From positions 1 to 36,430 of the forward strand of contig CAZKVH010000016.1 of the NCBI GenBank assembly GCA_964556165.1: a stretch of 36,430 nucleotides of DNA. Reading direction: 5' to 3'. This DNA comes from JAQVEM01 sp964556165 (GTDB taxonomy: Bacteria; Actinomycetota; Humimicrobiia; Humimicrobiales; Humimicrobiaceae). Made by a program: the position numbers and the translations under genes. Positions 14,461-22,431 of this stretch are shown here, piece by piece (position 1 is the first letter of the stretch; every line of letters begins with the position of its first letter). Below the pieces are notes generated by a model, which ran no database searches, was not told the origin of the DNA, and saw only the letters and a list, made by a program, of their open reading frames with translations.

Positions 14461-17130
14461 TTAACAGTTCCACCCTTCTGCTTTCACAGTTATTTCTTCA
14501 TCTATATTATATTTTTCTATTATATTTTTTGAAGTTATTACACTGCTTGTTATATCTTTTATAAAAACATCTACCGGCATAATTGCATTTATTGATACTG
14601 ATTCACCCGGAAATATAAAAATACAGTTATCGCTCCAGAAGACCGGTGCAAGAATTTCACCTGTTTTTTTACCATATAATTTAATCCATATAAAAAATGC
14701 AATATATTTTCCACCATTTTTAACATTTATATCTATATAATAATTATTATCATCTCTTCTTTTGACATCATATGAGATATCGATACTGGTGCGCGGCATA
14801 TTCCTCATCAGGCTCATATCAGCATAAGTTTTTTGATGAGGTTGATACCAGGAATCCTTTCCTGTAAAAATATCTTTATCTTTTGTTAACCAGTATAATT
14901 GTCTGCTTTTTACAGTATCACCTTTTTTTATATATAGACTTAAAAAATATACTTTCGAAAGTTCGTGTATATCCGGTAGTTTAAAAACTTTTTTTTTGCT
15001 TTCCTTCCGTATACCTACTCTCATTTTCTTTGAGAGTTTTTCAGTCAGGTCAAAATTATAAACATTTATTGATATCTCCAGTTCACTGTAATCTTCTTGT
15101 CCGTTGTTGACAATCCAGATAGAATAATCGTCATATGAATACTGGATATGTAACGGCTCGCATGCTTTTTTTGTTCCAAAAAACGCTCCTGTCGGGTTTG
15201 AATAATAGTCATAAAGCTGCCAGATAAGAGAGGGCCATGGACTGTTTAACATCCATCCGATAATCCCTGTTGCTTCCGGGAAGTTCCTGTTATGTGCTTC
15301 GTACATTGCCCTCCAGGATTCATAACCCATCACTTGTGCAGTTTTTATATAACTATCCATATCCTCTGGTTTTCCATATCTTTTCGTAATTGCAACATCA
15401 ACTCTTTTTGTATTATTAAATAATCTACCAACTCCTGCGTGATGATTCCAGGACGTGCTGCCATTAAATATCTGCTCAACAGGCATCATCTTTTTTAAAC
15501 TTTCCATAAAAGGGATACAAATATCCGGACAGGTTTCTGTGTTGAATCCTCCAGCATACCCTGCCCTACTCCTATCATACCAGTATACCGGAGGAACATA
15601 TGAATAGGGTCCTCTCATTTTGAATCCCGTAATACCTGAAAGTTTTGATTTTTTATGTGATGCGCTTGAAATTGCAGGAAGATTTTTATATGTTTCATTA
15701 ATAACTTTCAGATAAACTTTTTCTACATTTTCCGGTGGAGGAAAATCACTGCCATATAGCCATGTGATAAATGAGGGGTGATTGCGGAGCCTCAAAATCT
15801 GTGACCTTTCGGATTCACTGGCTATATTAATATCATGGCTTTTCCACCTTCGCCATTTCTCAAAATGATTACAGCATGGCCAACCTGCAATAATCATTAT
15901 CCCTTTTTTATCACATAGATTCCATAAATAATCAGTGGCAAGCTTCCCTTCGAGGCGTATTGCATTTAAATTTAGATTTACAATAAAATCAGTATCAATT
16001 TCATCCTGTCTCTCTGACTGGCGCAACATAAGATCGGGTGTCCAGGCGGCACCCCGTATCAAAATCTTTTTACCATTGACTATAAACTGTCTTGAGCCAT
16101 ACTCGTTAATGAAAGCTTTTATGTCTCTTATTCCAAAAGTAACTTCTGCACTATCCGAAATTTCGTCTTTACTTCTAATATCTATCTGATTGTACCTAAT
16201 GGCCTTTGATTTATTGTCAGGGTTTCCGTATTTTTTCACTCTTAATATAGTTTTAAGTTTATAAAGTTGAGGGCTTCCCAGCTGATACGGCCACCACAGA
16301 CGCGGATTCTTTAATCTAAGACCGGGAAAATCCGTGGAAGAAAATATAACTTTCCTTTTAGAGAGAGGCATCAAAGTAATGTTTTTACAAAATTTAAACT
16401 CTTCTATTTCACACTTAATCTCAGCATCTATGACAGAACTGTATGTATTTATTATATCTGTTTCAATTTTAATCTCTGCCCGGTTAAATGTATCTTTTTC
16501 AATTTCTGTATGAACGAATATATTTTTCAATGCAGCAGGTCCAGTCGAGTACAGAACTACAGGTTGCCATATTCCCATGTTATCATCAGGCATGCCGGGC
16601 GCCCAGTCAATAAAAGTAAGTGCCAGGTCATAAGGCCCAGGTGAAAATACCTCAACCGCCAGAGTATTTATCTTTCCGAAAAGTATAAAATCAGTAACAT
16701 CAAAATCATACAGCCGGAAAGTCCCCTTCACGTAATCTTTATCGAAAATCTTTTTTCCATTTAGCCAGATATTCGCAGAATAATTAATACCTCTAAAATT
16801 AAGCCATATACGCTTCTGTTTGAATTCATTTTCTATATTAAACTCTCTTCTATACCACCATGGATTTCTGAAAGGGCTGTTTTTTGGTTTTTTCTGAAGG
16901 GAAAAAATTATATCCCTTCTTTTTTTAAAGCCTGTCGATTTTTCCAGGTTCAATCCGTAATAAGGGTCGTCATATACACCGTTATCTACCAGTGTTGACA
17001 TTACAGTACCGGGAATTTTTGTTCTGTACCACTTATCTGTATTGTAATCCGCCTCTGAGATTTCTTCACCACTATCAACTATGTCCTCAGAATATGCCAG
17101 AAACCAGTTGTCTTCCAGTACTCTTTTCAT
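14461..17130 (-). CDS. glycoside hydrolase family 2, exo-beta-D-glucosaminidase-like
   Basis: An 889-residue GH2 enzyme without a signal peptide. The order is a sugar-binding jelly roll (about 1-200, with WWYRREF and WLNFRGINYSANIWLNG), an immunoglobulin-like domain (200-335) and a TIM barrel from about 340, followed by beta-sandwich domains to the end. The acid/base is Asp462 in WLYGSDFPP, where most GH2 enzymes have Asn-Glu. The nucleophile is Glu532 in GFNTET. The SD...SET arrangement, and the KMRGPYSYVPPVYWY stretch between them, are the signature of exo-beta-D-glucosaminidases of the CsxA type (D469/E541). It probably removes glucosamine or a related beta-linked sugar from an oligosaccharide in the cytoplasm. 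Activity on mannosides remains possible. It lies 119 bases after the GH130 gene. Confidence 0.82.
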   Translation of the reverse strand: MKRVLEDNWFLAYSEDIVDSGEEISEADYNTDKWYRTKIPGTVMSTLVDNGVYDDPYYGLNLEKSTGFKKRRDIIFSLQKKPKNSPFRNPWWYRREFNIENEFKQKRIWLNFRGINYSANIWLNGKKIFDKDYVKGTFRLYDFDVTDFILFGKINTLAVEVFSPGPYDLALTFIDWAPGMPDDNMGIWQPVVLYSTGPAALKNIFVHTEIEKDTFNRAEIKIETDIINTYSSVIDAEIKCEIEEFKFCKNITLMPLSKRKVIFSSTDFPGLRLKNPRLWWPYQLGSPQLYKLKTILRVKKYGNPDNKSKAIRYNQIDIRSKDEISDSAEVTFGIRDIKAFINEYGSRQFIVNGKKILIRGAAWTPDLMLRQSERQDEIDTDFIVNLNLNAIRLEGKLATDYLWNLCDKKGIMIIAGWPCCNHFEKWRRWKSHDINIASESERSQILRLRNHPSFITWLYGSDFPPPENVEKVYLKVINETYKNLPAISSASHKKSKLSGITGFKMRGPYSYVPPVYWYDRSRAGYAGGFNTETCPDICIPFMESLKKMMPVEQIFNGSTSWNHHAGVGRLFNNTKRVDVAITKRYGKPEDMDSYIKTAQVMGYESWRAMYEAHNRNFPEATGIIGWMLNSPWPSLIWQLYDYYSNPTGAFFGTKKACEPLHIQYSYDDYSIWIVNNGQEDYSELEISINVYNFDLTEKLSKKMRVGIRKESKKKVFKLPDIHELSKVYFLSLYIKKGDTVKSRQLYWLTKDKDIFTGKDSWYQPHQKTYADMSLMRNMPRTSIDISYDVKRRDDNNYYIDINVKNGGKYIAFFIWIKLYGKKTGEILAPVFWSDNCIFIFPGESVSINAIMPVDVFIKDITSSVITSKNIIEKYNIDEEITVKAEGWNC

Positions 17131-17249
17131 CTTTTTTTAGATTATATATAAATTAGTTATAAAATGGTTTTAATATTAAAATTCTTGCCTGTTTAAAGTA
17201 TAACAAATGTTAAAAGCAAAAAAGTGCAAAATAGTTTGTTTCTTTTTAA

Positions 17250-18242
17250 TTAAAGCTTTGAATTTGATTTAATATAATCAATAAGTTCATCCACCTGTGT
17301 AAAAGCAAGGCAGGTAACCGTATCAGCGCTCCCATAATAAATTGTTATTCGGCCTGTTGGTGCATCACATAGTGCAGAGCACGGGAATACTACATTTGGA
17401 ACATCCCCAACACACTCATATATTTTTTGTGGTGAGAGTAGATAAGGCTCGGTTCTGTACAAAACTTTCCAGGGCTCATCAATATCAAGTAATGCAGCTC
17501 CTGCACTGTATACAAAACCATTGCAGGAGGTTAGAACACCATGGTATATGAGCAGCCAGCCCTCTATTGTTTCAATTGGCGTTGCGCCTGCCCCTATTTT
17601 TGTTGATTGCCAACCATAAGTAGGAGACATAACGTGGCGGTGTTTACCCCAGTGACACATATCAGGACTCTCACTATAGAAAATATCTCCAAAGGGTGTA
17701 TGCCCATTATCACTTGGTCGGTTAAGCATAGCATATTTACCTTTCATTTTCCTGGGGAACAGCACTCCGTTCCTGTTAAAAGGAAGGTATGCATTTTCAA
17801 GCTGGTAGAATTTTTTGAAATCATAAGTATAACCAACACCTATAGTAGGACCATGATACCAGTTACACCAGGTAACATAATATCTATCTTCTATCCAGCA
17901 TACACGGGGGTCATAACCATATACGAAGTTCCCTAATTCGGGGTCATCGCTTATGAATTTTATTCGCTCGTTTTCTATTTTCCAGTTAATGCCGTCCTTA
18001 CTTCTTCCAATATGAAGCTGCATATAACGGCGCCTGTCATCACAACGAAATACTCCGGCGAATTCACCCCTGAATGGAACAACAGCACTGTTGAAAATAC
18101 TATTTGAGGAAGGTATAAGATCCCTCGGGATAATAGGATTATTCTTATAACGCCACACCACATATTCATAACCATCAGGTTTTTCCTCCCATGGAATATT
18201 TGGCAACGAAGAACCCCTGATTGTTTGTTTTGCTTTATTCAT
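17250..18242 (-). CDS. GH130 glycoside phosphorylase (beta-mannoside type)
   Basis: A 330-residue five-bladed beta-propeller of family GH130, whose members mostly phosphorolyse beta-mannosides to mannose 1-phosphate. The catalytic acid is Asp111 in GYDPRVCWIED, matching D104 of the gut enzyme UhgbMP. Other family marks are FRCDDRRRYMQLHIGRSKDGINW, CNWYHGPTIGVGYT (near 125-140), NRPSDNGHTPFG and the late WLLIYHGV. Substrate (mannosyl-glucose, mannosyl-GlcNAc or mannan) cannot be read from sequence, and GH130 also contains hydrolases. A good Shine-Dalgarno (GAGGGGAAGG) precedes the ATG. Base composition looks richer in G+C than surrounding genes. With the GH2 gene it forms a two-gene sugar-breakdown unit lacking a transporter or regulator. 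Confidence 0.88.
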   Translation of the reverse strand: MNKAKQTIRGSSLPNIPWEEKPDGYEYVVWRYKNNPIIPRDLIPSSNSIFNSAVVPFRGEFAGVFRCDDRRRYMQLHIGRSKDGINWKIENERIKFISDDPELGNFVYGYDPRVCWIEDRYYVTWCNWYHGPTIGVGYTYDFKKFYQLENAYLPFNRNGVLFPRKMKGKYAMLNRPSDNGHTPFGDIFYSESPDMCHWGKHRHVMSPTYGWQSTKIGAGATPIETIEGWLLIYHGVLTSCNGFVYSAGAALLDIDEPWKVLYRTEPYLLSPQKIYECVGDVPNVVFPCSALCDAPTGRITIYYGSADTVTCLAFTQVDELIDYIKSNSKL

Positions 18243-18495
18243 TGCCTTCCCCTCTTACAATACATTCTTTCCATAAATCAGACATATTAACTTTATTTTA
18301 AATTTTATTAAAATTAAGATTTATTAATCCTTATTTAATTACCAGTATATTAAAAAAACAAAATAGACTACTCTTTTAAAACTTTATAAAAATTAACAAT
18401 TCTATTATCTTATTATTCTACTATAGATTTCTGATTTATTAACCATAAAAAATTCAAAAATTTTCATAAATTTAAAAATTTTTAAACTTAATCTA
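18243..18495. other. AT-rich non-coding leader between the GH130 gene and the structured RNA
   Basis: About 250 bases with long A and T tracts and no open reading frame of note. It must hold the promoter of the leftward GH130-GH2 pair, but no pair of consensus boxes stands out. Next to it, on the plus strand, begins the promoter of the small RNA, so this is a divergent intergenic region. Confidence 0.5.
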
Positions 18496-18524
18496 TTGAC
18501 AACAATTTTTAATTTTGATATCTT
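18496..18524 (+). promoter_or_regulatory. sigma-A-type promoter of the orphan structured RNA
   Basis: TTGACA (18496-18501, perfect) is followed after 17 bases by TATCTT (18519-18524, 4/6). The predicted start, near 18531, falls at the first base of the RNA's closing stem. This is the best promoter match in the window and the only one pointing rightward. Confidence 0.7.
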
Positions 18525-18530
18525 CTTCTT

Positions 18531-18697
18531 ATCTTAGAACAGGAGGCAACTTTCAGAGAGAGCTTGATTTTAAATTTGAAAAAACTTAAAAACAGGTTAA
18601 TGATTTGAAAAGTCCCTGAGAAAAGTTCTAAGAATGACCCCGAGATGTTGAGTAGTCTAACGCGCTAGCTATGACGAAAGATAACTCGGGGTTTTTT
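18531..18697 (+). ncRNA. orphan structured RNA of unknown class
   Basis: A transcript of about 165 bases is bounded by a strong promoter and an intrinsic terminator, with no coding frame inside. Its 5' end folds back on its interior. TCTTAGAAC (18532-18540) pairs over nine bases with GTTCTAAGA (18625-18633). Inside this, AGG and ACTTT (18541-18553) pair with AAAGT and CCT (18609-18617) across an AGGCA bulge. An extended hairpin then forms from AGCTTG+TTTTAA (18561-18573) with TTAAAA+CAGGTT (18586-18598). The result is a bulged rod followed by the terminator hairpin. It has no downstream plus-strand gene, so it is not an ordinary cis riboswitch. I considered 6S, SRP, tmRNA, T-box, TPP and tracrRNA and saw no decisive signature. 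The AGGAGG at 18541 could act as an anti-SD binding element. Confidence 0.6.
18637..18697 (+). terminator. intrinsic terminator of the structured RNA
   Basis: ACCCCGAG (18637-18644) pairs with CTCGGGGT (18685-18692) in an 8-bp, mostly G-C stem followed by an unbroken run of T to 18697. The loop is unusually long, 40 bases, and can itself fold (GTTG 18647-18650 with TAAC 18658-18661). So the element may be a small domain of the RNA and not only a stop signal. Confidence 0.75.
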
Positions 18698-18748
18698 ATT
18701 TACTGATCTACAGAAACTTTTTATAAGCACAAGATAATAAGCATAATC

Positions 18749-19486
18749 TTAACCATTAATTAACGATGTTTTTTCTCTTTTAGGCCTCAGTAAATAAATT
18801 ATTAAAATGCTTATTGCAGCAAATATAAATACCACTACCTCGGCAGGAAAAACTCCATACTTATAATTTACATAAACTGAAACGAAATCTACTGATATAT
18901 GGTAAAATATCGCAATCAATATAAGATAATATTTTCTTTTTATAAATGCACTTACGATTAAAACTGATAATGAAATTTGTATTGCAATAGCGAAGATTCT
19001 TTCCATTGCACCTAAGAGTGGTAAATACCAATCGATACTGGTAAGTTGTGTTAGTATAGAAGGAGGTAGAATATCAGGAAAAAATTTATATGATAAGAAA
19101 CTAACCAGAACCGAGATACCAACAAAAATCATTGATTCTCCTCCCCCACCATGACCGATACCGTACATTACACCCTTTTCAAAACTTTTTTGTTTAATAA
19201 TAGCCCCGAGTGCTATTATCCTTACACCTTCTTCAAATAAACCTGCGGTTACAGATGCAAACAAACCTGCTAGAAGGAAAGCGGAATCTCCTATAAAATT
19301 GTCCAATATAATTAAATTAACAAAAGAGTTTAGCGGTATTCTTATAAGTGAAGCCAAAAAAAATATTATTCCAAGAAAAAATATAGCCCAGGAAACTTTA
19401 TATTTCTTCCAGATAAAAATAGCGAGGATTACCGGTATTATTATCTCTAATACAATCGATATAACATAAGAAATATCAAGCAGCAT
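18749..19486 (-). CDS. YhfC-family intramembrane glutamic/metalloprotease homologue
   Basis: A 245-residue integral membrane protein with about seven hydrophobic segments. It carries the YhfC (PF10086, CPBP-like) signature: a GLFEEGVRIIALG helix with Glu85, Glu86 and Arg89, then GIGHGGGGES with His112 and Glu117, and a late IFYHISVDF helix with His near 197. These residues form the putative active site in Rce1/CPBP-type proteases. Function of YhfC proteins is not established; related proteins process prenylated or peptide substrates or give immunity to bacteriocins. AGGAGG lies only three bases before the ATG, tighter than usual. The gene stands alone between the orphan RNA (convergent with it) and the transaldolase gene. 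Confidence 0.85.
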   Translation of the reverse strand: MLLDISYVISIVLEIIIPVILAIFIWKKYKVSWAIFFLGIIFFLASLIRIPLNSFVNLIILDNFIGDSAFLLAGLFASVTAGLFEEGVRIIALGAIIKQKSFEKGVMYGIGHGGGGESMIFVGISVLVSFLSYKFFPDILPPSILTQLTSIDWYLPLLGAMERIFAIAIQISLSVLIVSAFIKRKYYLILIAIFYHISVDFVSVYVNYKYGVFPAEVVVFIFAAISILIIYLLRPKREKTSLING

Positions 19487-19535
19487 ATTCCTCCTGAATT
19501 CATCTCATACCAGGCAATTTTTTTATATAATTTAC

Positions 19536-19566
19536 TTATATATGCAAGTTATAATTGCTTATATAA
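19536..19566. repeat. imperfect inverted repeat between the transaldolase and YhfC genes
   Basis: TTATATATGCAA (19536-19547) and TTGCTTATATAA (19555-19566) form 12-base arms with one mismatch around a 7-base spacer. It sits 50 bases upstream of the YhfC-like start. With no T-run after it on the minus strand it is more likely an operator than a terminator; AT-rich chance remains possible. Confidence 0.3.
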
Positions 19567-19615
19567 CCCGGGATTACAATGAAAATGAATATATTATATA
19601 AATTTAATTAAAGTA

Positions 19616-20446
19616 TCAATTACTTTTAAGTAACTCGGAATACTCTGGAACAACATCTTCAATAAACTTCTTCATTCCTTCTCTGGTTTTATAATGTGCA
19701 ACAGCACACTCCAGCACATCCATTGGAACAGTGGCTATATCTGCGCCCGCAAGTGCCGCTTCTCTTAGCTGTCTCGGGTTCCTTATACTCGAAGCAAGGA
19801 CTTTCGTATTATTTATATTATAATTTTTAAAAATCGACTTTATCTGCTCTACAAGGTCAATTCCCGAAACAATACCGTTATCTTCTAAAAGCTTGTTATT
19901 TTTTTCTATTCCATATGAATTGAAGTAGTCTGATTTTTCAAAATTTATTTTATTCTGATATCTAATAAAATCATCTACTCTTCCAGCAAATGGGCTTACA
20001 AACCCTGCACCTGCTTTAGCTGCTAAAAGAGCCTGCTCTGGTGTAAAAACAAGTGTACAGTTTACAGGAATTTTAGATTCCGTTAGTTCTTTGATAGCTC
20101 TTATGCCATCAAAACTATTTGCACTATCTTCTTCAAAAGAAGGACTTACCGGTATTTTTATATAAACATTTCCACCAACAGGATTAAAAATTCTATGAAT
20201 CTTTTTACCTTCTTCAACCATCCCCTCAAAATCCGTACTGATTACTTCAAGGCTTACCGGCAGGCCCTTAGCAACTATAAGTATATCTTTTATATATTTT
20301 TCAATGTCAATTGTTTTGTTTTTTGATTTTTCGTTTTCTACAGCTTTTTTTATAAGTGACGGATTGGTTGTCACTCCATCCAATATTCCATAAGATTTAG
20401 CTTTCTTTATATCTTCAATCTTACCCGAGTCTATAAATATTTTAAT
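19616..20446 (-). CDS. tal: transaldolase / fructose-6-phosphate aldolase family, ATT start
   Basis: A class I aldolase of the small transaldolase (TalC/FSA) type, working in the non-oxidative pentose phosphate pathway with the transketolase encoded just upstream. The open frame from a TTG at 20383 would begin at MDGVTTNPSL. That would delete the first beta strand and the conserved active-site Asp. Continuing upstream in frame gives MKIFIDSGKIEDIKKAKSYG, the classic N-terminus of the family, with ATT at 20444-20446 as the only fitting initiator. AGGAGG lies nine bases before it. The full protein is 276 residues. Seen further on are TNPSLIKKA, the KIPV strand, NCTLVFTPEQALLAAKAGAGFVSPF (broken after about 20 residues) with FVSPFAGRVDD, and VLASSIRNPRQ. 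The catalytic Lys is the one in the VYIKIPVS strand. Confidence 0.9.
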   Translation of the reverse strand: MKIFIDSGKIEDIKKAKSYGILDGVTTNPSLIKKAVENEKSKNKTIDIEKYIKDILIVAKGLPVSLEVISTDFEGMVEEGKKIHRIFNPVGGNVYIKIPVSPSFEEDSANSFDGIRAIKELTESKIPVNCTLVFTPEQALLAAKAGAGFVSPFAGRVDDFIRYQNKINFEKSDYFNSYGIEKNNKLLEDNGIVSGIDLVEQIKSIFKNYNINNTKVLASSIRNPRQLREAALAGADIATVPMDVLECAVAHYKTREGMKKFIEDVVPEYSELLKSN

Positions 20447-20455
20447 CTTAATCAG

Positions 20456-20461
20456 CCTCCT
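20456..20461 (-). promoter_or_regulatory. Shine-Dalgarno fixing the ATT start of the transaldolase gene
   Basis: AGGAGG (plus strand CCTCCT) lies nine bases upstream of ATT at 20444-20446, in the 33-base gap after the transketolase stop. No ATG, GTG or TTG exists in frame between it and TTG 20383, which is 72 bases too far. Confidence 0.75.
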
Positions 20462-20479
20462 CTTAAATTTTCAATTTTA

Positions 20480-22327
20480 TTACTTAGCCAAGATTTCTTT
20501 AACTTTTCCTATTATTGCTTTGCTTGATATCTCTTCAAAATCAAGCAGTTCGTAAGGTTTCCCGCTTCTTGGAATTTTTCTAACAGCAAGCATGTATACA
20601 GGACTTTTTTCTGATGCAACACTTTTTACAGCTTCTCCAAGTCCTCCTTCTGCAAAATGATCTTCTACAGTTATTATTGCTCCCGTTTCTTCCTGGGCCT
20701 TCGCAATTGCTTCCCTATCAACAGGTTTAACACTGTAAACATCGATTACACGTATTGATATGTTTTCTTTTTTCAATTCATCATAAGCTTTCAGGGCTTC
20801 GTGTAATGTTATCCCTGCTGCACAAACGGTAGCTCTATCATTTTCGCTTACTCTTAAAGTTTTACTTCCCCCGATTTCAAAATCTTCGCTGCTATCATAA
20901 ATAACAGGCGTATCCATTCTTGTTGTTCTTATGTATACATTACCATAATGCGCCGCAGCTTTCTCAACCAGTTTTTCTGTAGAAATAGCATCTGATGGAT
21001 AAATCACAACGCTATTAAGCTGGGCCCTGAACATTGCAATATCCTCGAGTCCCATCTGGGAAGGTCCGTCCTCACCAATTGAAACACCGGCGTGAGAACC
21101 AACGAATTTTATATTTGTATTTGAATAACCGCTCATTCTTATCTGGTCAAAAGCTCTTGTCAAAAATGCTGCAAATGTTGATACAAAAGGAATTTTACCT
21201 CTTGATGCAAGTCCTAATGCAGTACCAATCATATTCTGTTCGGCTATATACATCTCAAAATATCTATCCGGGAATTTTTCTTTAAAAATTTCAGCATAAG
21301 TAGAATTACTTACTTCTGCATCAAGTACAACTATATCCGGAAATTTTTTGAAAATGTTAACAAGCGCAATGCCATAAGCCTTTCTTGTAGACATGCTATC
21401 TGTATTTATAGCAGTTACATCGTAATCTTTAATCTCTCCAGAGCTCGCGTCACATTTATCAGGTTCCGCAATGCTTTTTGTTATATTCTTATCAATATCA
21501 CCTATATCTGCCAGCGCTTCATCAAGCTTATCGGCAGGCAGCGCTTTACCGTGCCATCCATCTTTATTCTCAATAGAACTAACTCCTTTTCCCTTTATAG
21601 TTTTTGCTATAATCATTGTAGGCTTCCCCTTTACCTGAAGAGCATGCCTGTATGCGGACGAAATCTCTTTAAAATCATGTCCATCTATTGTCACAGTTTC
21701 CCATCCAAACGAGCTTATCCTTTTTTCATAAGCTTCTATATCCCATCCATACATGGTCTGGCCTCTCTGACCAAGCCTGTTCACATCCAGGATACATATA
21801 AGATTGTCAAGCTTATAATATTCTGCTATCTGAATTGCTTCCCACTGAGACCCTTCAGTCATTTCACTATCACCGAGTAATACATAAGTCTTATATGGCA
21901 ATTTATCAATATATTTTGCGTTTAATGAAATCCCAACTCCAATAGAAAGGCCCTGTCCAAGTGACCCTGTTGATGCTTCTGTATAAGGAAAAACCGGAGT
22001 AGGATGCCCTTCCAGACGGCTACCAAATTTCCTGAGAGTAAGAATTTCTTCCTCTGTTATGACACCTGCAGCTGCCCATAGTGAATATAAAAGAGGAGAT
22101 GCATGACCTTTAGAAAAAACAAGCCTATCATTATTTATATAAGATGGGTCATTTATATTGAATTTAAAAAAACCACCAAATAATAAATCGGTCATTAATT
22201 CTACAGCAGATAAAGAAGAAGAAGGATGACCCGAGCCAGCTTTTGTTGTTGAAACAAGAATAAAATACCTTACTAGCTTAGCTAATTTCTCCAGATTATT
22301 ATTTTTTTCCAATTTTCCCCCAATCAT
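20480..22327 (-). CDS. tkt: transketolase
   Basis: A 615-residue thiamine-diphosphate enzyme of the non-oxidative pentose phosphate pathway, the length of the compact single-chain transketolases. The N-terminal ThDP domain has KAGSGHPSSSLSAVEL, SKGHASPLLY, and the GDSEMTEGSQWEA...N motif that binds Mg-ThDP. The pyrimidine domain has EQNMIGTALGLASRG and the C-terminal domain VEDHFAEGGLGEAV. The ATG at 22327 has no Shine-Dalgarno, whereas TTG five codons later (22312) has GGGGGA four bases before it, so translation may begin there. It is cotranscribed with the transaldolase gene, and together they interconvert C3 to C7 sugar phosphates. No promoter stands out in the AT-rich leader. Confidence 0.95.
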   Translation of the reverse strand: MIGGKLEKNNNLEKLAKLVRYFILVSTTKAGSGHPSSSLSAVELMTDLLFGGFFKFNINDPSYINNDRLVFSKGHASPLLYSLWAAAGVITEEEILTLRKFGSRLEGHPTPVFPYTEASTGSLGQGLSIGVGISLNAKYIDKLPYKTYVLLGDSEMTEGSQWEAIQIAEYYKLDNLICILDVNRLGQRGQTMYGWDIEAYEKRISSFGWETVTIDGHDFKEISSAYRHALQVKGKPTMIIAKTIKGKGVSSIENKDGWHGKALPADKLDEALADIGDIDKNITKSIAEPDKCDASSGEIKDYDVTAINTDSMSTRKAYGIALVNIFKKFPDIVVLDAEVSNSTYAEIFKEKFPDRYFEMYIAEQNMIGTALGLASRGKIPFVSTFAAFLTRAFDQIRMSGYSNTNIKFVGSHAGVSIGEDGPSQMGLEDIAMFRAQLNSVVIYPSDAISTEKLVEKAAAHYGNVYIRTTRMDTPVIYDSSEDFEIGGSKTLRVSENDRATVCAAGITLHEALKAYDELKKENISIRVIDVYSVKPVDREAIAKAQEETGAIITVEDHFAEGGLGEAVKSVASEKSPVYMLAVRKIPRSGKPYELLDFEEISSKAIIGKVKEILAK

Positions 22328-22431
22328 TATCGTAAATTTTTATTTGATCTTAATAATAACAAATTAAAATTTTAAATTAAATACTACCAAAAATAAATGT
22401 TCCGGTTTATAAAAATTAAATTTTTTTAATG

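Noticed and set aside
18531..18697. T-box leader, TPP riboswitch or 6S RNA for the orphan RNA
   Set aside because: AGAGAGAGC and CTGAGA fragments recall T-box and TPP elements, but the T-box TGG-N-ACCGCG bulge, the second TPP half and a downstream plus-strand gene are all missing. The closed stem is too short and the terminator separate for a normal 6S rod.
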